Assembly: GCF_004682055.1 (NCBI RefSeq)
Contig: NZ_QUZU01000002.1
Span: 243,015 to 307,014, forward strand
Source of the DNA: Pseudomonas kairouanensis
GTDB lineage: Bacteria; Pseudomonadota; Gammaproteobacteria; Pseudomonadales; Pseudomonadaceae
DNA: 64,000 bases
Direction: 5' to 3'
The notes under the pieces are model-generated. The model searched no databases and had not been told where the DNA came from. It saw nothing but the letters and a program-made list of their open reading frames with translations. Positions 26,891 to 36,096 of this stretch are shown here, in pieces; the stretch's first letter is position 1, and the number at the start of each line of letters is the position of its first letter. Made by a program: the position numbers and the translations under genes.

Positions 26891-28759
26891 ATGAGCCACC
26901 CCTCGCAATTCACCTTGCTGCGCACACGGCGCTTCCTGCCGTTTTTCATTACCCAGTTGCTGGGTGCCTTCAACGACAACATCTTCAAGCAATCGCTGAT
27001 CCTCGCCATCCTTTACAAGCTGACCATCGACGGTGACCGCTCGATCTGGGTCAACCTGTGCGCGTTGCTGTTTATTCTGCCGTTCTTCCTGTTCTCGGCG
27101 CTGGCCGGGCAGTTTGGCGAGAAATTCAATAAGGATGCGTTGATCCGTGCGATCAAGATCGGCGAAATCGTGATCATGGCCGTGGGCGCCACCGGCTTCC
27201 TGACCAACCACCTGGAGTTGATGCTGCTGGCGCTGTTCGCCATGGGCACCCACTCGGCGCTGTTCGGCCCGGTGAAGTACTCGATCATGCCCCAGGCGCT
27301 GCACGAGGACGAGCTGGTAGGCGGCAACGGCCTGGTGGAAATGGGCACGTTCCTGGCGATCCTGGCGGGCACCATTGGCGCGGGCATCATGATGTCGTCC
27401 ACCCACTATGCGCCGGTGGTGGCGGTGGCAATCGTGGGCGTGGCAGTGCTGGGTTACCTGGCCAGTCGCAGCATTCCACGGGCGGCCGCTTCGACGCCGG
27501 GGCTGCGTCTGAACTGGAATATCTTCAGCGAATCCTGGGCCACCTTGCGCCTGGGCCTGGGGCAGACGCCGGCGGTGTCGCGCTCCATTGTCGGCAACTC
27601 ATGGTTCTGGTTTGTCGGCGCGATTTACCTCACTCAAATCCCGGCCTACGCCAAGGAATGGTTGTACGGCGACGAAACCGTGGTAACGCTGATCCTCACG
27701 GTGTTCTCCGTGGGGATCGCATTGGGTTCGATGCTCTGCGAAAAACTCTCCGGGCGTAAGGTGGAAATCGGCCTGGTGCCGTTCGGCTCGTTCGGCCTGA
27801 CGGTGTTCGGCCTGCTGCTGTGGTGGCACTCCGGCGGCTTCCCGCAAAACGTGCAGGCCAACGACTGGCTGGCGGTGCTCAGCTATGGCCAGGCCTGGTG
27901 GGTGTTGCTGGATATCCTTGGCCTGGGTGTATTCGGTGGCTTTTATATCGTGCCGCTGTATGCGCTGATCCAGTCGCGTACCGCCGAGAACGAGCGGGCG
28001 CGGGTGATCGCGGCCAACAATATTCTCAATGCGCTGTTCATGGTGGTATCGGCCATTGTGTCGATCCTGCTGCTCAGCGTGGCCAAGCTGTCGATCCCCG
28101 AGCTGTTTCTGGTGGTGTCGCTGCTCAACATCGCGGTGAACACCTACATCTTCAAGATCGTCCCCGAGTTCACCATGCGTTTCATGATCTGGCTGCTCAG
28201 CCATTCCATGTACCGTGTGGAGCATCGCAACCTTGAAGCGATTCCGGACGAAGGCGCGGCGTTATTGGTGTGCAACCATGTGTCGTTTGTCGATGCCTTG
28301 TTGATTGGCGGCGCGGTGCGTCGGCCGATTCGCTTTGTCATGTACTACAAGATCTACCGTTTGCCGGTGCTGAACTTTATCTTCCGTACTGCCGGGGCGA
28401 TTCCGATTGCCGGGCGCAATGAAGATATCCAGATTTACGAAAAGGCCTTCACCCGGATCGCCCAGTATCTGAAAGAAGGGGAGTTGGTGTGCATCTTCCC
28501 GGAGGGCAAGTTGACCGCTGACGGCGAGATGAATGAGTTCCGGGGTGGGGTGACGCGGATTCTGGAGGAAACGTCGGTGCCGGTGATTCCGCTGGCGTTG
28601 CAGGGGCTGTGGGGGAGCTTTTTCAGCCGTGATCCGAACAAGGGGTTTTTGCATCGGATCTGGTCGCGGGTGGTGTTGGTGGCGGGGGAGCCTGTGCAGG
28701 AGCCGACGCCTGCAAGGTTGCAGGAGGTTGTGGGTGGGTTGCGGGGGAGTGTCAGGTAG
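26891..28759 (+). CDS. LplT-like MFS transporter fused to a PlsC-type acyltransferase
   Basis: 622 residues. Residues 1-415 are a 12-TM MFS carrier like LplT (QLLGAFNDNIFKQSLILAI), which flips lysophospholipids across the inner membrane. Residues about 430-622 are a PlsC domain with the HxxxxD motif in NHVSFVDALLIGG and the FPEGKLTADGE block. The acyl-ACP synthetase domain that completes E. coli Aas is absent. The protein could take up lysophospholipids and re-acylate them using acyl-CoA or acyl-ACP supplied from outside. Confidence 0.9.
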   Translation: MSHPSQFTLLRTRRFLPFFITQLLGAFNDNIFKQSLILAILYKLTIDGDRSIWVNLCALLFILPFFLFSALAGQFGEKFNKDALIRAIKIGEIVIMAVGATGFLTNHLELMLLALFAMGTHSALFGPVKYSIMPQALHEDELVGGNGLVEMGTFLAILAGTIGAGIMMSSTHYAPVVAVAIVGVAVLGYLASRSIPRAAASTPGLRLNWNIFSESWATLRLGLGQTPAVSRSIVGNSWFWFVGAIYLTQIPAYAKEWLYGDETVVTLILTVFSVGIALGSMLCEKLSGRKVEIGLVPFGSFGLTVFGLLLWWHSGGFPQNVQANDWLAVLSYGQAWWVLLDILGLGVFGGFYIVPLYALIQSRTAENERARVIAANNILNALFMVVSAIVSILLLSVAKLSIPELFLVVSLLNIAVNTYIFKIVPEFTMRFMIWLLSHSMYRVEHRNLEAIPDEGAALLVCNHVSFVDALLIGGAVRRPIRFVMYYKIYRLPVLNFIFRTAGAIPIAGRNEDIQIYEKAFTRIAQYLKEGELVCIFPEGKLTADGEMNEFRGGVTRILEETSVPVIPLALQGLWGSFFSRDPNKGFLHRIWSRVVLVAGEPVQEPTPARLQEVVGGLRGSVR

Positions 28760-28782
28760 TTTTTATGTTGGCTGTGCTGGCC

Positions 28783-28870
28783 TCATCGGGGGCAAGCCCC
28801 CTCCCACACTGACCGTGTTCGTCTGACCAACTCGGTCAAATGTGGGAGGGGGCTTGCTCCCGATAGCGGT
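28783..28870. repeat. REP pair in outward orientation
   Basis: Two REP units of the common type, but arranged tail-out: the left one reads GGGGGCAAGCCCCCTCCCACA, the right one TGTGGGAGGGGGCTTGCTCC, opposite to the REPINs elsewhere. The 28-nt spacer differs too. It lies between the LplT-PlsC gene and the convergent gdx gene. Confidence 0.88.
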
Positions 28871-28876
28871 AGTGGC

Positions 28877-29191
28877 CTAAGTGCTGATCTTGAGCCCAAT
28901 CAGCCCACAGATAATCAACGCCACACTGGCCAACCGAAACAACGCCATGGACTCCCCAAACAGGATAATCCCGGCAATCACCGTGCCCACGGCACCCACT
29001 CCGGTCCAGATCGCGTAGGCGGTGCCGAGCGGCAACTCCTTCATCGCCAGCCCCAGCAGGCCAAGGCTGATAGCCATGGCAGCAATCGTCACGGCGGTGG
29101 GCAATGGCTTGCTGAAGCCGTCGGTGTACTTCAAGCCAACGGCCCAGCCAACTTCAAACAACCCGGCAAAAAACAGAATGATCCAGGACAT
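28877..29191 (-). CDS. gdx: guanidinium exporter of the SMR family
   Basis: 104 residues, four TM helices, very close to E. coli SugE/Gdx ([36 protein letters not shown]). The membrane-embedded Glu in [13 protein letters not shown] is the proton/guanidinium site of the SMR family. It functions as an antiparallel dimer exchanging guanidinium for protons. A two-hairpin guanidine-II riboswitch directly upstream confirms the substrate. The older symbol is sugE. Confidence 0.96.
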   Translation of the reverse strand: MSWIILFFAGLFEVGWAVGLKYTDGFSKPLPTAVTIAAMAISLGLLGLAMKELPLGTAYAIWTGVGAVGTVIAGIILFGESMALFRLASVALIICGLIGLKIST

Positions 29192-29204
29192 GATGACCTC
29201 CCAT

Positions 29205-29270
29205 ATATAGGTGGGGTCGTCCCCGGATTAGGCGCTTGAGAGCGTCGCGAGGTCGTCCCCGCGAAGCTCG
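29205..29270 (-). promoter_or_regulatory. guanidine-II riboswitch (mini-ykkC)
   Basis: On the minus strand, two hairpins with identical ACGA tetraloops precede gdx: CGCGGGG-ACGA-CCTCGCG (29246-29263) and GGGG-ACGA-CCCC (29213-29224). The ACGR loop pair is the defining feature of the mini-ykkC class, in which guanidine makes the loops dimerise. The ribosome-binding site GGGAGG follows the second hairpin by about 10 nt, so ligand control is probably at translation initiation. Confidence 0.92.
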
Positions 29271-29297
29271 GTAGAGTGCCGAATATTGATCGGGCGA

Positions 29298-30263
29298 TCA
29301 AGTTTGCGGGGTGTTTTCCAGGATGCGGCGGTCTTCTTTTTCGCTCATGCGGCGGAAGTAAGTCGACAGCAAGGCCCCGGAAATATTGTGCCAGACGCTG
29401 AACAGCGCACTCGGCACCGCCGCCAGTGGCGAGAAGTGCGCGCTGGCCAAGGCGGCCCCCAGTCCGGAGTTCTGCATACCCACTTCCAGCGCCAGCGATT
29501 TGCGTTGCGCCAGTGGCAGCTTGAACAGTCGGCCGGTGAAGTAACCCAGCAAGTAGCCAAAGCTGTTGTGCAGCATCACCACGGCCATGATCAGCAGGCC
29601 CGATTCGGCGATCTTCGCCTGGCTCGCCGCAACCACCGCCGCGACGATGATCACAATGCTCACCACCGACACCAGTGGCAGCACGTCCACGGCATGGCGC
29701 ACCTTTTCGCCAAGCACGCGTTGCGCCAGCACGCCCAACACGATCGGCAACAGCACCACTTGCAGGATCGACCAGAACAACTCCATGAACGACACCGGCA
29801 ACCACGCCGAGGCCAGCAGCCAGATCAGCGCCGGTGTAAGCAGTGGGGCGAGGAGGGTGGTCACGGCGGCGATGGCCACCGACAACGCCAGGTCGCCACG
29901 GGCCAGCCAGGTCATCACGTTGGACGACGTGCCGCTTGGGCAGCACCCTACCAGGATCACACCCACGGCGATTTCCGGCGGCAGGTGGAACGCCTGGCAC
30001 AGCAACCAGGCCACGCCCGGCATGATGACGAAATGCGCGACCACGCCCAGTGCCACGCGCCACGGATGGCGGGCGACTTCGGCGAAGTCATCCATCTTGA
30101 GGGTCAGCCCCATGCCGAACATCACCAGGCCCAGCAGCGGCACGATGGCGGTTTTCAGGCCGATGAACCAGCTAGGTTCGAGAAACGCGAGCACCGCGAA
30201 AATCAGCACCCAGTAGGCGAAGGTGTTGCCGACGAAGCGGCTCAAGGCGGCGAGTGCGCGCAT
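29298..30263 (-). CDS. BASS family (bile acid:sodium symporter-like) transporter
   Basis: 321 residues, about ten TM helices. It includes the family blocks GLVMFGMGLTLKMDDF, GVILVGCCPSGTSSNVMTWL and EVGMQNSGLGAALA that form the crossed helices and sodium sites. Bacterial relatives transport pantoate or other monocarboxylates with sodium; the substrate here is unknown. It is transcribed in the same direction as gdx and lies upstream of its riboswitch, so gdx probably has its own promoter within the short interval. Confidence 0.92.
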   Translation of the reverse strand: MRALAALSRFVGNTFAYWVLIFAVLAFLEPSWFIGLKTAIVPLLGLVMFGMGLTLKMDDFAEVARHPWRVALGVVAHFVIMPGVAWLLCQAFHLPPEIAVGVILVGCCPSGTSSNVMTWLARGDLALSVAIAAVTTLLAPLLTPALIWLLASAWLPVSFMELFWSILQVVLLPIVLGVLAQRVLGEKVRHAVDVLPLVSVVSIVIIVAAVVAASQAKIAESGLLIMAVVMLHNSFGYLLGYFTGRLFKLPLAQRKSLALEVGMQNSGLGAALASAHFSPLAAVPSALFSVWHNISGALLSTYFRRMSEKEDRRILENTPQT

Positions 30264-30308
30264 GGGATGTCCTTGTTGTTGGATTCTTAATTTGCGAATG
30301 CAATCAAA

Positions 30309-30397
30309 TGTGGGAGGGGGCTTGCTCCCGATAGCGGGGGATCAGTCACTACATCTGTTGCTGATCCACCGCTATCGGGAGCAAGCCCCCTCCCACA
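30309..30397. repeat. REPIN
   Basis: Inverted REP pair with the standard GGGAGGGGGCTTGCTCCCGATAGC cores and a 20-odd nt divergent centre, between the rdgC end and the BASS gene start. Confidence 0.92.
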
Positions 30398-30415
30398 TGT
30401 TGATCCTCACATGGC

Positions 30416-31336
30416 TTAGATGCCTTGTGGGGTCTCTTCACCGCCGAGGGCTTCAACCAGCGCCGGGATAAAGTCGCCAAAGGTCAGCATCATCAGCGTA
30501 AAGCTTGCATCCAGTTGGCCCAGCGCTTCGTCGCCACCGTCCTGTTCGGCCTGGTCTTGCAGCAGGTCTTCGAACTTCAGGCGCTTGACGGTCATCTTGT
30601 CGTCGAGCATGAACGACAGCTTGTCCTGCCAGGCCAGGGACAGTTGGGTCACGACTTTGCCGGTGGTCAGGTGCAGTTGGATCTCTTCGCCGGTCAGGTC
30701 CTGGCGCTTGCAGCGCACGATGCCGCCGTCTTCGTGGGTATCACGCAGCTCGCATTCGTCGAGCACGAAGAAGTCATCAGCCGGTTTCTGGGTGGTGACC
30801 CAGTCGGTCATGATCGCAGTCGGTGCAGTTTTAACCGTGAGCGGGCGAACGGGCAGGGTGCCGATCACTTCGCGCAGGGTCGACAGCAAGTCTTCGGCAC
30901 GTTTCGGGCTGGCCGAGTTCACCAGGATCAGGCCTTGTTTCGGCGCGATGGCGGCAAAGGTCGACGAACGGCGGATAAAGGCGCGTGGCAGGAAAGCCTG
31001 GATGATTTCATCCTTGATCTGGTCGCGTTCCTTCTTATAGACCTTGCGCATTTGCTCGGCCTCAATCTCTTCGACCTTCTCTTTAAGTGCATCGCGCACC
31101 ACGCTGCCCGGCAGGATGCGTTCTTCCTTGCGCGCGGCGATCAGCAGGAAGTCACCGCTGACGTGAACCAGGGGAGCGTCTTCACCTTTACCAAAAGGCG
31201 CGACGAAACCGTAAGTGGTCAACTCCTGGCTTGCACATGGGCGCGCCAGTTTGGTGGCCATGGCCGCTTCCAACGCCTCGGCATCAACAGGCAGATCTTG
31301 GGTCAGGCGATAGATAAGCAGGTTCTTGAACCACAT
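30416..31336 (-). CDS. rdgC: recombination-associated protein RdgC
   Basis: 306 residues from the ATG preceded by AAAGGAGAG; E. coli RdgC has 303. The start [16 protein letters not shown] and the stretch [21 protein letters not shown] are typical. RdgC forms a ring-shaped dimer around double-stranded DNA and limits RecA-mediated recombination. Monocistronic, next to the tRNA-Val/Asp genes. Confidence 0.96.
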   Translation of the reverse strand: MWFKNLLIYRLTQDLPVDAEALEAAMATKLARPCASQELTTYGFVAPFGKGEDAPLVHVSGDFLLIAARKEERILPGSVVRDALKEKVEEIEAEQMRKVYKKERDQIKDEIIQAFLPRAFIRRSSTFAAIAPKQGLILVNSASPKRAEDLLSTLREVIGTLPVRPLTVKTAPTAIMTDWVTTQKPADDFFVLDECELRDTHEDGGIVRCKRQDLTGEEIQLHLTTGKVVTQLSLAWQDKLSFMLDDKMTVKRLKFEDLLQDQAEQDGGDEALGQLDASFTLMMLTFGDFIPALVEALGGEETPQGI

Positions 31337-31446
31337 GGGGTGAGTCTCTCCTTTATACAAAGGGGGGCATTATTGTCTTGATAGCGCCCCAGGCCAACCC
31401 TGCCTAAGCCATTGGAAGGCCTCAAAAAAAAGATTTAAGAAAGTGC

Positions 31447-31475
31447 TTGCCAGACCTTGGGTCGCTCCGTAGAAT
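31447..31475 (+). promoter_or_regulatory. sigma70 promoter of the first tRNA-Val/Asp unit
   Basis: TTGCCA (31447-31452) and TAGAAT (31470-31475), 17 nt apart. The -10 and discriminator TAGAATGCGCGCCAC are identical over 15 nt to those of the tRNA-Glu/Gly promoter 26 kb away. Confidence 0.82.
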
Positions 31476-31495
31476 GCGCGCCACACCGAGACGAA

Positions 31496-31571
31496 GGGTG
31501 ATTAGCTCAGCTGGGAGAGCATCTGCCTTACAAGCAGAGGGTCGGCGGTTCGATCCCGTCATCACCCACCA
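31496..31571 (+). tRNA. tRNA-Val (TAC), copy 1
   Basis: 76 nt. Acceptor GGGTGAT pairs with ATCACCC, the anticodon loop is CTTACAA with TAC, and CCA is encoded. Confidence 0.98.
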
Positions 31572-31590
31572 TTCGCCTCATGTGTTACGC

Positions 31591-31667
31591 GCAGCGGTAG
31601 TTCAGTCGGTTAGAATACCGGCCTGTCACGCCGGGGGTCGCGGGTTCGAGTCCCGTCCGCTGCGCCA
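31591..31667 (+). tRNA. tRNA-Asp (GTC), copy 1
   Basis: 77 nt. Acceptor GCAGCGG pairs with CCGCTGC; the anticodon loop CTGTCAC carries GTC; CCA is encoded. It lies 19 nt after tRNA-Val. Confidence 0.98.
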
Positions 31668-31708
31668 TATTCGGTAACCTGGAACACTGAACGCCAGGTC
31701 ACCACAGA

Positions 31709-31737
31709 AAGCCCGCTTAATCGCGGGCTTTTCTTTG
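31709..31737 (+). terminator. intrinsic terminator of the first tRNA-Val/Asp unit
   Basis: AAGCCCGC pairs with GCGGGCTT around a 6-nt loop, followed by TTCTTT. Confidence 0.87.
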
Positions 31738-31796
31738 TCCGGAATATGGCAAAAAATCGCGATTTAAACTTTTTTTAAATAAATTGCATTTAAATC

Positions 31797-31824
31797 AAGA
31801 CATTACGATTTTTTGGTGTATTAT
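31797..31824 (+). promoter_or_regulatory. promoter of the second tRNA-Val/Asp unit
   Basis: The -10 TATTAT (31819-31824) is followed by a GC-rich discriminator (GCGCCCAC); AAGACA 16 nt upstream is a plausible -35. The preceding 60 nt are strongly AT-rich (TTTTTTTAAATAAATTGCAT), a likely UP element. This differs from the first unit's promoter. Confidence 0.65.
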
Positions 31825-31843
31825 GCGCCCACACCGAAACGAA

Positions 31844-31919
31844 GGGTGATTAGCTCAGCTGGGAGAGCATCTGCCTTACAAGCAGAGGGTCGGCGGTTCG
31901 ATCCCGTCATCACCCACCA
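31844..31919 (+). tRNA. tRNA-Val (TAC), copy 2
   Basis: Identical to copy 1, 348 nt downstream. Confidence 0.98.
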
Positions 31920-31938
31920 TTCGCTTCAAGTGTTACGC

Positions 31939-32015
31939 GCAGCGGTAGTTCAGTCGGTTAGAATACCGGCCTGTCACGCCGGGGGTCGCGGGTTCGAGTC
32001 CCGTCCGCTGCGCCA
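31939..32015 (+). tRNA. tRNA-Asp (GTC), copy 2
   Basis: Identical to copy 1, 19 nt after tRNA-Val copy 2. Confidence 0.98.
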
Positions 32016-32056
32016 TATTCGGTAACCTGGAACACTGAACGCCAGGTCACCACAAG

Positions 32057-32085
32057 AAGCCCGCTCATTGAGCGGGCTTTTTTTT
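32057..32085 (+). terminator. intrinsic terminator of the second tRNA-Val/Asp unit
   Basis: AAGCCCGCTC pairs with GAGCGGGCTT and is followed by a run of eight T. The next 250 nt (to 32336) hold no gene I can support; they must carry the BCCT gene promoter. Confidence 0.92.
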
Positions 32086-32336
32086 GCCTGCGATTTGACC
32101 CTTTCTCGCCTTACCGTTGTGCACCCAATGGTCATCCCGAACCGTGCTGGTGCGTCATGCTGTGGCGGAATACCCCCATGCACATTGGTCGATTGCGCCC
32201 CTTGCCGCTTAAACGGTTATCTATAGCCACGCGAAGACTTCCAGGCAGGCAATCGGCAGCAGGACGCTGCGGTGCCCGCTTTCTAACAATGGCCCTGCGG
32301 GGCGATAAAAATAGTCTGCAAGGGGAACGGCTCTAC

Positions 32337-33920
32337 ATGAAATATCCATTGCGTCCGTTGGTGTTCTGGCCAACTTTCCTGATTCTGTTGGCGGCGGTGA
32401 TCGCCAGCTACGTCGACCTCAATGCATTCCTTGCGGTCAGTAAGCAGCTCAATAACCTGATCCTGAAAAACTTCTCCTGGCTGTTCAGTGCCGGCTCGTT
32501 TGCCATGGTGGTGCTGACCGCTGTCGTTTACTTCTCCGCGCTGGGCAACGTGCGTATCGGTGGCGAAGATGCCCAGCCGTTGCTGAGCAAATGGCGCTGG
32601 TTCATGGTGGCGCTGTGCACCACGCTGGCGGTGGGTGTGTTGTTCTGGACTACCGCCGAACCGCTCTATCACCTGTACGGTCCACCCACCAGCCTGCCGA
32701 TTGAAGCCGGCAGCTCGGCCGCCAAAAGCTTTGCCATGTCGACGATGTTCCTGCACTGGACCATCACGCCATACGCCATCTATCTGGTGCCTTCGCTGGT
32801 ATTTGCGCTGGTGTTCTATAACCGTCGCAGCAATTTCTCGATTGGCGCCATGCTCGAACCCTTGCTGGGTGCGGCTCGGGTCAAGCGCTACGCGGGTCTG
32901 ATCGACACCCTGGCAATGTTCGCCCTGGTGGCCGGCATGGCGTCGTCCCTCGGCACGGGGGCACTGACCTTGTCCGGCGGCCTGAGCCAATACATCGGTG
33001 GCGAGACCACACCGTTTCGCCTGGCCGTGATCATCGCAATCATCGTCATCACCTTTGTTGCCTCGGCCGCCAGCGGCTTGCAGCGCGGCATTGTGATGCT
33101 GTCGTCGTTCAACACCTGGATCATGCTGGCCCTGGGGCTGTTTGTGCTGCTGTGCGGGCCGACCCTGTACATGTTCAGCCTTGGCGTCGAATCCCTTGGG
33201 GTTTACCTCGATACGTTCTTCAGCCGCAGCCTGTTCACCGGCGCCGCCAGCGGCGACACCTGGCCTCAAAGCTGGACGGTGTTCTACTGGTCGGTGTGGT
33301 TTGCCTGGGCGCCGGTGAGTGCGCTGTTCCTCGGCAAGATCGGGCGTGGTTACACCGTGCGTGAGTTCATCCACATCAACATGCTTTACCCGGCACTGTT
33401 CACGGCGGTGTGGATCTGCATCTTCTCCGGCACCAGCCTGTACTTCGATGCGCTGGGGGATGGCAGCCTCAACCGTGTTCTCAATGAGCAGGGTGTGGAG
33501 CATGTGCTGTACCAGATGTTCCAGCAACTGCCGGCCAGTGGCTTGATGATCGCGTTCCTGTTGTTCGTGGCGTTCATCTCGTTTGTCACGGCCGCAGACT
33601 CCAGTACCGACGTGATCGCCAACCTGTGCAGCAAAGGCGTGACCGCCGACTCCGACCTGGACGGCAACCCGGTGTTGAAGATTGTCTGGGGTGTGATCAT
33701 CGGTACGGTGTCGTGGGTAATGGTGTCGTTCATCGGCATCGACGGGGTGAAGATGCTTTCCAATCTCGGAGGCTTGCCCGGCATGATCCTGGTGCTGCTG
33801 GCCAGTACCTCGCTGATCTTCTGGCTGAAAAACCCGGCGCTGCTGGATGTGAAAAACCGTCAGCCCGCCGCCGAGCCGGACCTGCGTGGCGCTAACCCGG
33901 TCACGGAATACGCCCGCTGA
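32337..33920 (+). CDS. BCCT family (betaine/choline/carnitine) transporter
   Basis: 527 residues from the ATG preceded by AAGGGGAACGG; the longer frame adds 60 non-membrane residues. About twelve TM helices. Family blocks include FWTTAEPLYHLYGPP (equivalent of the BCCT substrate-helix motif), FLHWTITPYAIYL, and SWTVFYWSVWFAWAPVSALF. BCCT carriers import quaternary ammonium compounds with sodium or protons. There is no long C-terminal osmosensing tail, which suggests nutrient uptake rather than osmoregulation. The CocE-like hydrolase gene follows after 84 nt. Confidence 0.92.
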   Translation: MKYPLRPLVFWPTFLILLAAVIASYVDLNAFLAVSKQLNNLILKNFSWLFSAGSFAMVVLTAVVYFSALGNVRIGGEDAQPLLSKWRWFMVALCTTLAVGVLFWTTAEPLYHLYGPPTSLPIEAGSSAAKSFAMSTMFLHWTITPYAIYLVPSLVFALVFYNRRSNFSIGAMLEPLLGAARVKRYAGLIDTLAMFALVAGMASSLGTGALTLSGGLSQYIGGETTPFRLAVIIAIIVITFVASAASGLQRGIVMLSSFNTWIMLALGLFVLLCGPTLYMFSLGVESLGVYLDTFFSRSLFTGAASGDTWPQSWTVFYWSVWFAWAPVSALFLGKIGRGYTVREFIHINMLYPALFTAVWICIFSGTSLYFDALGDGSLNRVLNEQGVEHVLYQMFQQLPASGLMIAFLLFVAFISFVTAADSSTDVIANLCSKGVTADSDLDGNPVLKIVWGVIIGTVSWVMVSFIGIDGVKMLSNLGGLPGMILVLLASTSLIFWLKNPALLDVKNRQPAAEPDLRGANPVTEYAR

Positions 33921-34004
33921 TTGGATAAATCTGTGTGTCTCCTCGCGTGCTCCCCACGGGGCGCGGGGGAGTCGTTTGTTCGCAATAAATGTGTGGAGTT
34001 ACCG

Positions 34005-36014
34005 ATGCAAATCGTTACCGAGTTTGCCTATAAGGTCCGTGAAATCGAGCACTGCCTGATCCCCCTCAAAGACGGCACCCAGCTGGCCGCGCGCATCTGG
34101 CTGCCGGAAGTCGCCGGTTTGCAGACCTTCCCGGCGATCCTGGAATACCTGCCGTACAGAAAGCGCGACGGCACCGCCGTGCGTGATGCGTTGACCCATC
34201 CGTGGATGGCCGGGCAGGGCTATGTGTGCGTGCGTGTGGACATGCGCGGCAACGGCGAATCCCAGGGCTTGATGGCCGATGAATACCTGTTGCAGGAACA
34301 GGACGATGCCCTGCAAGTCATCGACTGGCTGTGTCAGCAACCCTGGTGCGACGGCAACGTCGGCATGATGGGTATCTCCTGGGGCGGCTTCAACGGCCTG
34401 CAGGTGGCTGCGCGCCAGCCCGAGGCGCTGAAGGCGATCATCACCCTGTGCTCCACCGACGACCGCTTCGCCGACGATATCCATTACAAGGGCGGTAACC
34501 TGCTGATGGAGAATTTCGGTTGGGCCGCCACCATGCTCAACTTCAGCGCCGCTGTGCCCGACCCGCTGTTGGTGGGCGACGCCTGGAAAGACCTGTGGCA
34601 CCAACGCCTGGAAGCCATGCCGCTGCTCGCCGAAACCTGGCTGCAACATCAGACCCGCGACGACTACTGGCGCCATGGCTCGGTGTGCGAAGACTACTCG
34701 CAGATCAAGGCCGCCGTGTACGCGGTGGGCGGCTGGGGCGATGCCTACCGCAACACGGTCTCGCGGCTGATGGAAAACCTGCCGGGGCCGAAGAAGGCCA
34801 TGATCGGCCCATGGATTCACAAATACCCGCACTTTGCCGTGCCCAACCCGGCCATCGGCTTTCTGCAAGAGGCCAAGCGCTGGTGGGATCACTGGCTTAA
34901 AGGCATCGATAACGGGGTGATGGATGACGCGGCCTGCACCTTTTACCTACAGGATGTTCTGCCGCCCAAGGGCAGTTATGCCGAGCGGCCTGGCGTTTGG
35001 GTACAGACGCAGGGCTGGCCTGACCCGCAGATTCAGTGGACCGATTTCAGCCTGGACGCAGACGGCCTGAAGCCCGGTACGCAACCCTTGGCCGCGCCAC
35101 GCAGTATCTGCTCGCCACTGACCACCGGCCTGCACCAGGGCGAATACTGTGCGATCTGGTTTGGCCCCGATGGGCCGACGGACCAGCGTCGTGATGACGC
35201 CAACTCGCTGTGCTTCGACTCGCAGCCACTGACCGAACCCCTCGCGTTGCTGGGCGACGCGCGCCTCAACCTGCGCCTGGCCAGCGACACCGCTTGCGGG
35301 CAACTGGTGGCGCGATTGAATGCGATAGCGCCGGACGGCCAGGTCACGCAGATCAGTTACGGGGTGCTGAATCTCACGCTCCGTGAAGACTTTTCCCGCG
35401 TAACCCCTGTAGTCCCAGGTGAAGCAATGGACGTGCAGTTAAACCTCGACCACATCGGCATGCGCTTGCCGGCCGGCTACCGTTTGCGCCTGGCCCTGAG
35501 CACCGCGAGTTTCCCGTTGTTGTGGCCAAGCCGCGAGCTGACCACCCTGACCCTGCTGCCGACCTTGCAAAGCCTGCAACTGCCGGTGTTTACCGGTGAC
35601 GCAGTGGACTGCCCATTCCAAACCCCGCAATCGGCCCCCCCTGCGAACCTGGAAGTGCTGCGCGCTGCCGCGCCGAAACGCACCCTGATCGAAGACGTGG
35701 GCAGTGGTGAAGTCTGTGTAAAAATCGAAGACGACCTGGGTGCGGTGCGGTTTGCCGACCACGGCCTGGCGGTGGACCAGCGTTGTACCGAGCAATACCA
35801 CACCTTGCCCTGGGACCCGTTATCGGCCCGTGCCGATATTCAGTGGCATTACCGCGTGGGGCGCGATGGGTGGGCGGTCGAAGTGGAAAGCCGATTGAGC
35901 GTGCACGCCGATGCCCAGTGGTTCTACGTCGAGGCCGAGCAGACCGCTTGGGAGAACGGCCAGTTGGAACACCGCCGGCAGTGGAGCAAACGCGTGGCCA
36001 GGGTCGCGCTATGA
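34005..36014 (+). CDS. CocE/NonD family hydrolase (S15-like)
   Basis: 669 residues from the ATG preceded by TGGAG. The X-Pro dipeptidyl-peptidase/cocaine-esterase fold is clear, with nucleophile Ser in GMMGISWGGFNG near residue 127, Asp in GGWGDAYRN near 245, and His in GPWIHKYPHF near 275. The C-terminal half is the jelly-roll domain of the family. There is no signal peptide, so it is cytoplasmic. It hydrolyses an ester, amide or acyl bond; adjacency to the BCCT gene suggests a quaternary-ammonium ester or amide, which is inference. Confidence 0.9.
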   Translation: MQIVTEFAYKVREIEHCLIPLKDGTQLAARIWLPEVAGLQTFPAILEYLPYRKRDGTAVRDALTHPWMAGQGYVCVRVDMRGNGESQGLMADEYLLQEQDDALQVIDWLCQQPWCDGNVGMMGISWGGFNGLQVAARQPEALKAIITLCSTDDRFADDIHYKGGNLLMENFGWAATMLNFSAAVPDPLLVGDAWKDLWHQRLEAMPLLAETWLQHQTRDDYWRHGSVCEDYSQIKAAVYAVGGWGDAYRNTVSRLMENLPGPKKAMIGPWIHKYPHFAVPNPAIGFLQEAKRWWDHWLKGIDNGVMDDAACTFYLQDVLPPKGSYAERPGVWVQTQGWPDPQIQWTDFSLDADGLKPGTQPLAAPRSICSPLTTGLHQGEYCAIWFGPDGPTDQRRDDANSLCFDSQPLTEPLALLGDARLNLRLASDTACGQLVARLNAIAPDGQVTQISYGVLNLTLREDFSRVTPVVPGEAMDVQLNLDHIGMRLPAGYRLRLALSTASFPLLWPSRELTTLTLLPTLQSLQLPVFTGDAVDCPFQTPQSAPPANLEVLRAAAPKRTLIEDVGSGEVCVKIEDDLGAVRFADHGLAVDQRCTEQYHTLPWDPLSARADIQWHYRVGRDGWAVEVESRLSVHADAQWFYVEAEQTAWENGQLEHRRQWSKRVARVAL

Positions 36015-36096
36015 GCGGGCAACTGGCAGGATGCCTGCCAACCTGATCTTTGCGGGCCTGGGAAAACCGGGCCCGTATCTGCCATTGGAATTGTTC

